Translations under genes and position numbers: made by a program
In this document: positions 63,313-64,000 of the stretch, piece by piece
Layout: each line of letters begins with the position of its first letter
How positions within the stretch are numbered: the stretch's first letter is position 1
Notes under the pieces: model-generated
Told to the model about the DNA's origin: nothing
What the model saw: only the letters and a program-made list of their open reading frames with translations
Databases searched by the model: none
Source of the DNA: an uncultured Mediterraneibacter sp.
Lineage (GTDB): Bacteria; Bacillota; Clostridia; Lachnospirales; Lachnospiraceae
DNA length: 64,000 bases
Assembly: GCA_944381495.1 (NCBI GenBank)
Contig: CALWLJ010000016.1
Location: 1-64,000 of the forward strand
Reading direction: 5' to 3'

Positions 63313-64000
63313 ATCCCCTTCGAACCGAAAAGGAACTCCTTACGTGATCCAGTTCGTCCCCGCTGTAAACCTGATACTCATCCCAAAGTTTCTCCAGCAT
63401 TTCAAGCGTTGTCACCACTTCTTTCTGCTTTTTCATACACAAAGCAACAATCAGAGCATTGATAACGCTAAGCGGCGCAACAAGTGAGTCCACAATAGAT
63501 GCCATATCACTGCGTGCGATCAGATTACAGGACGAATATAAATTCATCGGCGAATGAATACTGTCTGTAAGAGTAATAACCTTAGCTTTCCTGTTGCTGG
63601 CAAATTCCAACGCTTTCAATGTACGCATGGAATAACGAGGGAAACTGATACCGATTGCCACATCTTTATCACTGATCCTGAGCATCTGCTCAAAAATCTC
63701 GCTGGAACTGTTTGTGTGTACCACGATCACGTCTTCGCAAATCGTATTCAGGTAAAATCCCAGAAATTCTGCAAGGGGCGCACAACTGCGGATTCCTATC
63801 ACATAGATTCTCCTTGCGCCAAGAATGGTATCAATCGCAAGGTTAAACGCCTTATGGTCGATCCCGGACAACGTAAGTTTGATTTTCTCAATATCTGACT
63901 GTAGTACAGTCTCCAGAATCTCACTCTGGCTGATTCGCCCATATGTCACTTCCATTCGCTGAATGGAATTCAGACGGTTCCTGACCAGTTCTTCCAGAGC
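63263..64000 (-). CDS. MurR/RpiR family regulator, partial
   Basis: The frame is open to the right edge, so the N-terminal helix-turn-helix domain lies outside. The visible 245 codons begin ALEELVRNRLNSIQRMEV and contain the SIS sugar-isomerase domain (ARRIYVIGIRSCAPLAEFLG, DVAIGISFPRYSMRTLKALE, KVITLTDSIHSPM). Such regulators sense phosphosugars. The C-terminal tail is charged and extends into the flavoprotein gene by 50 bases. Confidence 0.88.
   Translation of the reverse strand, partial: ALEELVRNRLNSIQRMEVTYGRISQSEILETVLQSDIEKIKLTLSGIDHKAFNLAIDTILGARRIYVIGIRSCAPLAEFLGFYLNTICEDVIVVHTNSSSEIFEQMLRISDKDVAIGISFPRYSMRTLKALEFASNRKAKVITLTDSIHSPMNLYSSCNLIARSDMASIVDSLVAPLSVINALIVALCMKKQKEVVTTLEMLEKLWDEYQVYSGDELDHVRSSFSVRRGYERKKSEGGGKGERTE

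Overview
The window looks like chromosome from an anaerobic, spore-forming gut member of the Clostridia, most likely Lachnospiraceae. The evidence is gene content: an alpha/beta-type small acid-soluble spore protein, YlbJ and GerW (YtfJ) sporulation proteins, a complete six-gene Rnf complex, short-form HisG with HisZ, the rpmB // yloU-fakA-recG-rsmD-coaD block, and the cmk-ispH-S1 block. Nearly all genes lie on the minus strand. Only a GntR regulator, ylbJ, rpmB and apbE are on the plus strand.

Region 1 (1-4.5 kb) is AT-rich and looks like the eroded edge of a mobile element. It holds three unrecognised small or membrane protein genes, a protein with repeated Y..(I/Y/F)GT motifs and a zinc ribbon, the 3' stub of a phage-type methyltransferase, and a 1.5 kb stretch without intact genes. 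That stretch contains a strongly folded RNA of about 555 nt (3380-3935, minus). Its 3' end imitates a tRNA elbow: an 8-bp acceptor-like helix, a 2-nt linker, a D-arm with GG in the loop, and a canonical T-arm. It ends in an intrinsic terminator. Nearby are a possible short RNA with its own promoter and terminator, and the first 49 codons of a TIGR03960 radical-SAM gene.

Region 2 (4.7-18.3 kb) holds a cell-wall-anchored GH53 galactanase, then a nine-gene minus-strand operon. The operon encodes a polar amino acid ABC importer, an acetyltransferase, a 2-hydroxyacid dehydrogenase, an APH-fold kinase, an amidohydrolase, and class III and class I aminotransferases. It has a perfect promoter, a leader attenuator-like hairpin and a divergent FadR-type GntR regulator. 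I read it as an uncharacterised pathway for an amino compound.

Region 3 (18.7-32.9 kb) is a partial histidine operon (hisZ-G-D-B and a HisF-like domain fused to HisIE), followed by RNA modification and housekeeping genes: recU, two pseudouridine synthases, a YgiQ radical SAM protein, a HAD phosphatase, an RsmF-type rRNA methyltransferase and an M23 peptidase. Region 4 (33-42 kb) covers ylbJ, coaD, rsmD, a SASP gene, a DUF3784-GNAT fusion, recG, fakA, yloU and rpmB, plus a tandem structured repeat after rpmB.

Region 5 (42-52 kb) has gerW, a DUF2953 protein, a penicillin-binding protein and its SEDS partner, a U32 peptidase, zapA, ruvB and ruvA. Region 6 (52-59 kb) is a flavin and electron-transfer block: a Gx transporter, a NusG-domain-II protein, apbE and rnfCDGEAB. 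ApbE would attach FMN to RnfG and RnfD. Region 7 (59-64 kb) holds the S1-domain gene, ispH, cmk, a BaiN/HI0933-type flavoprotein, and a MurR/RpiR regulator cut by the window edge.
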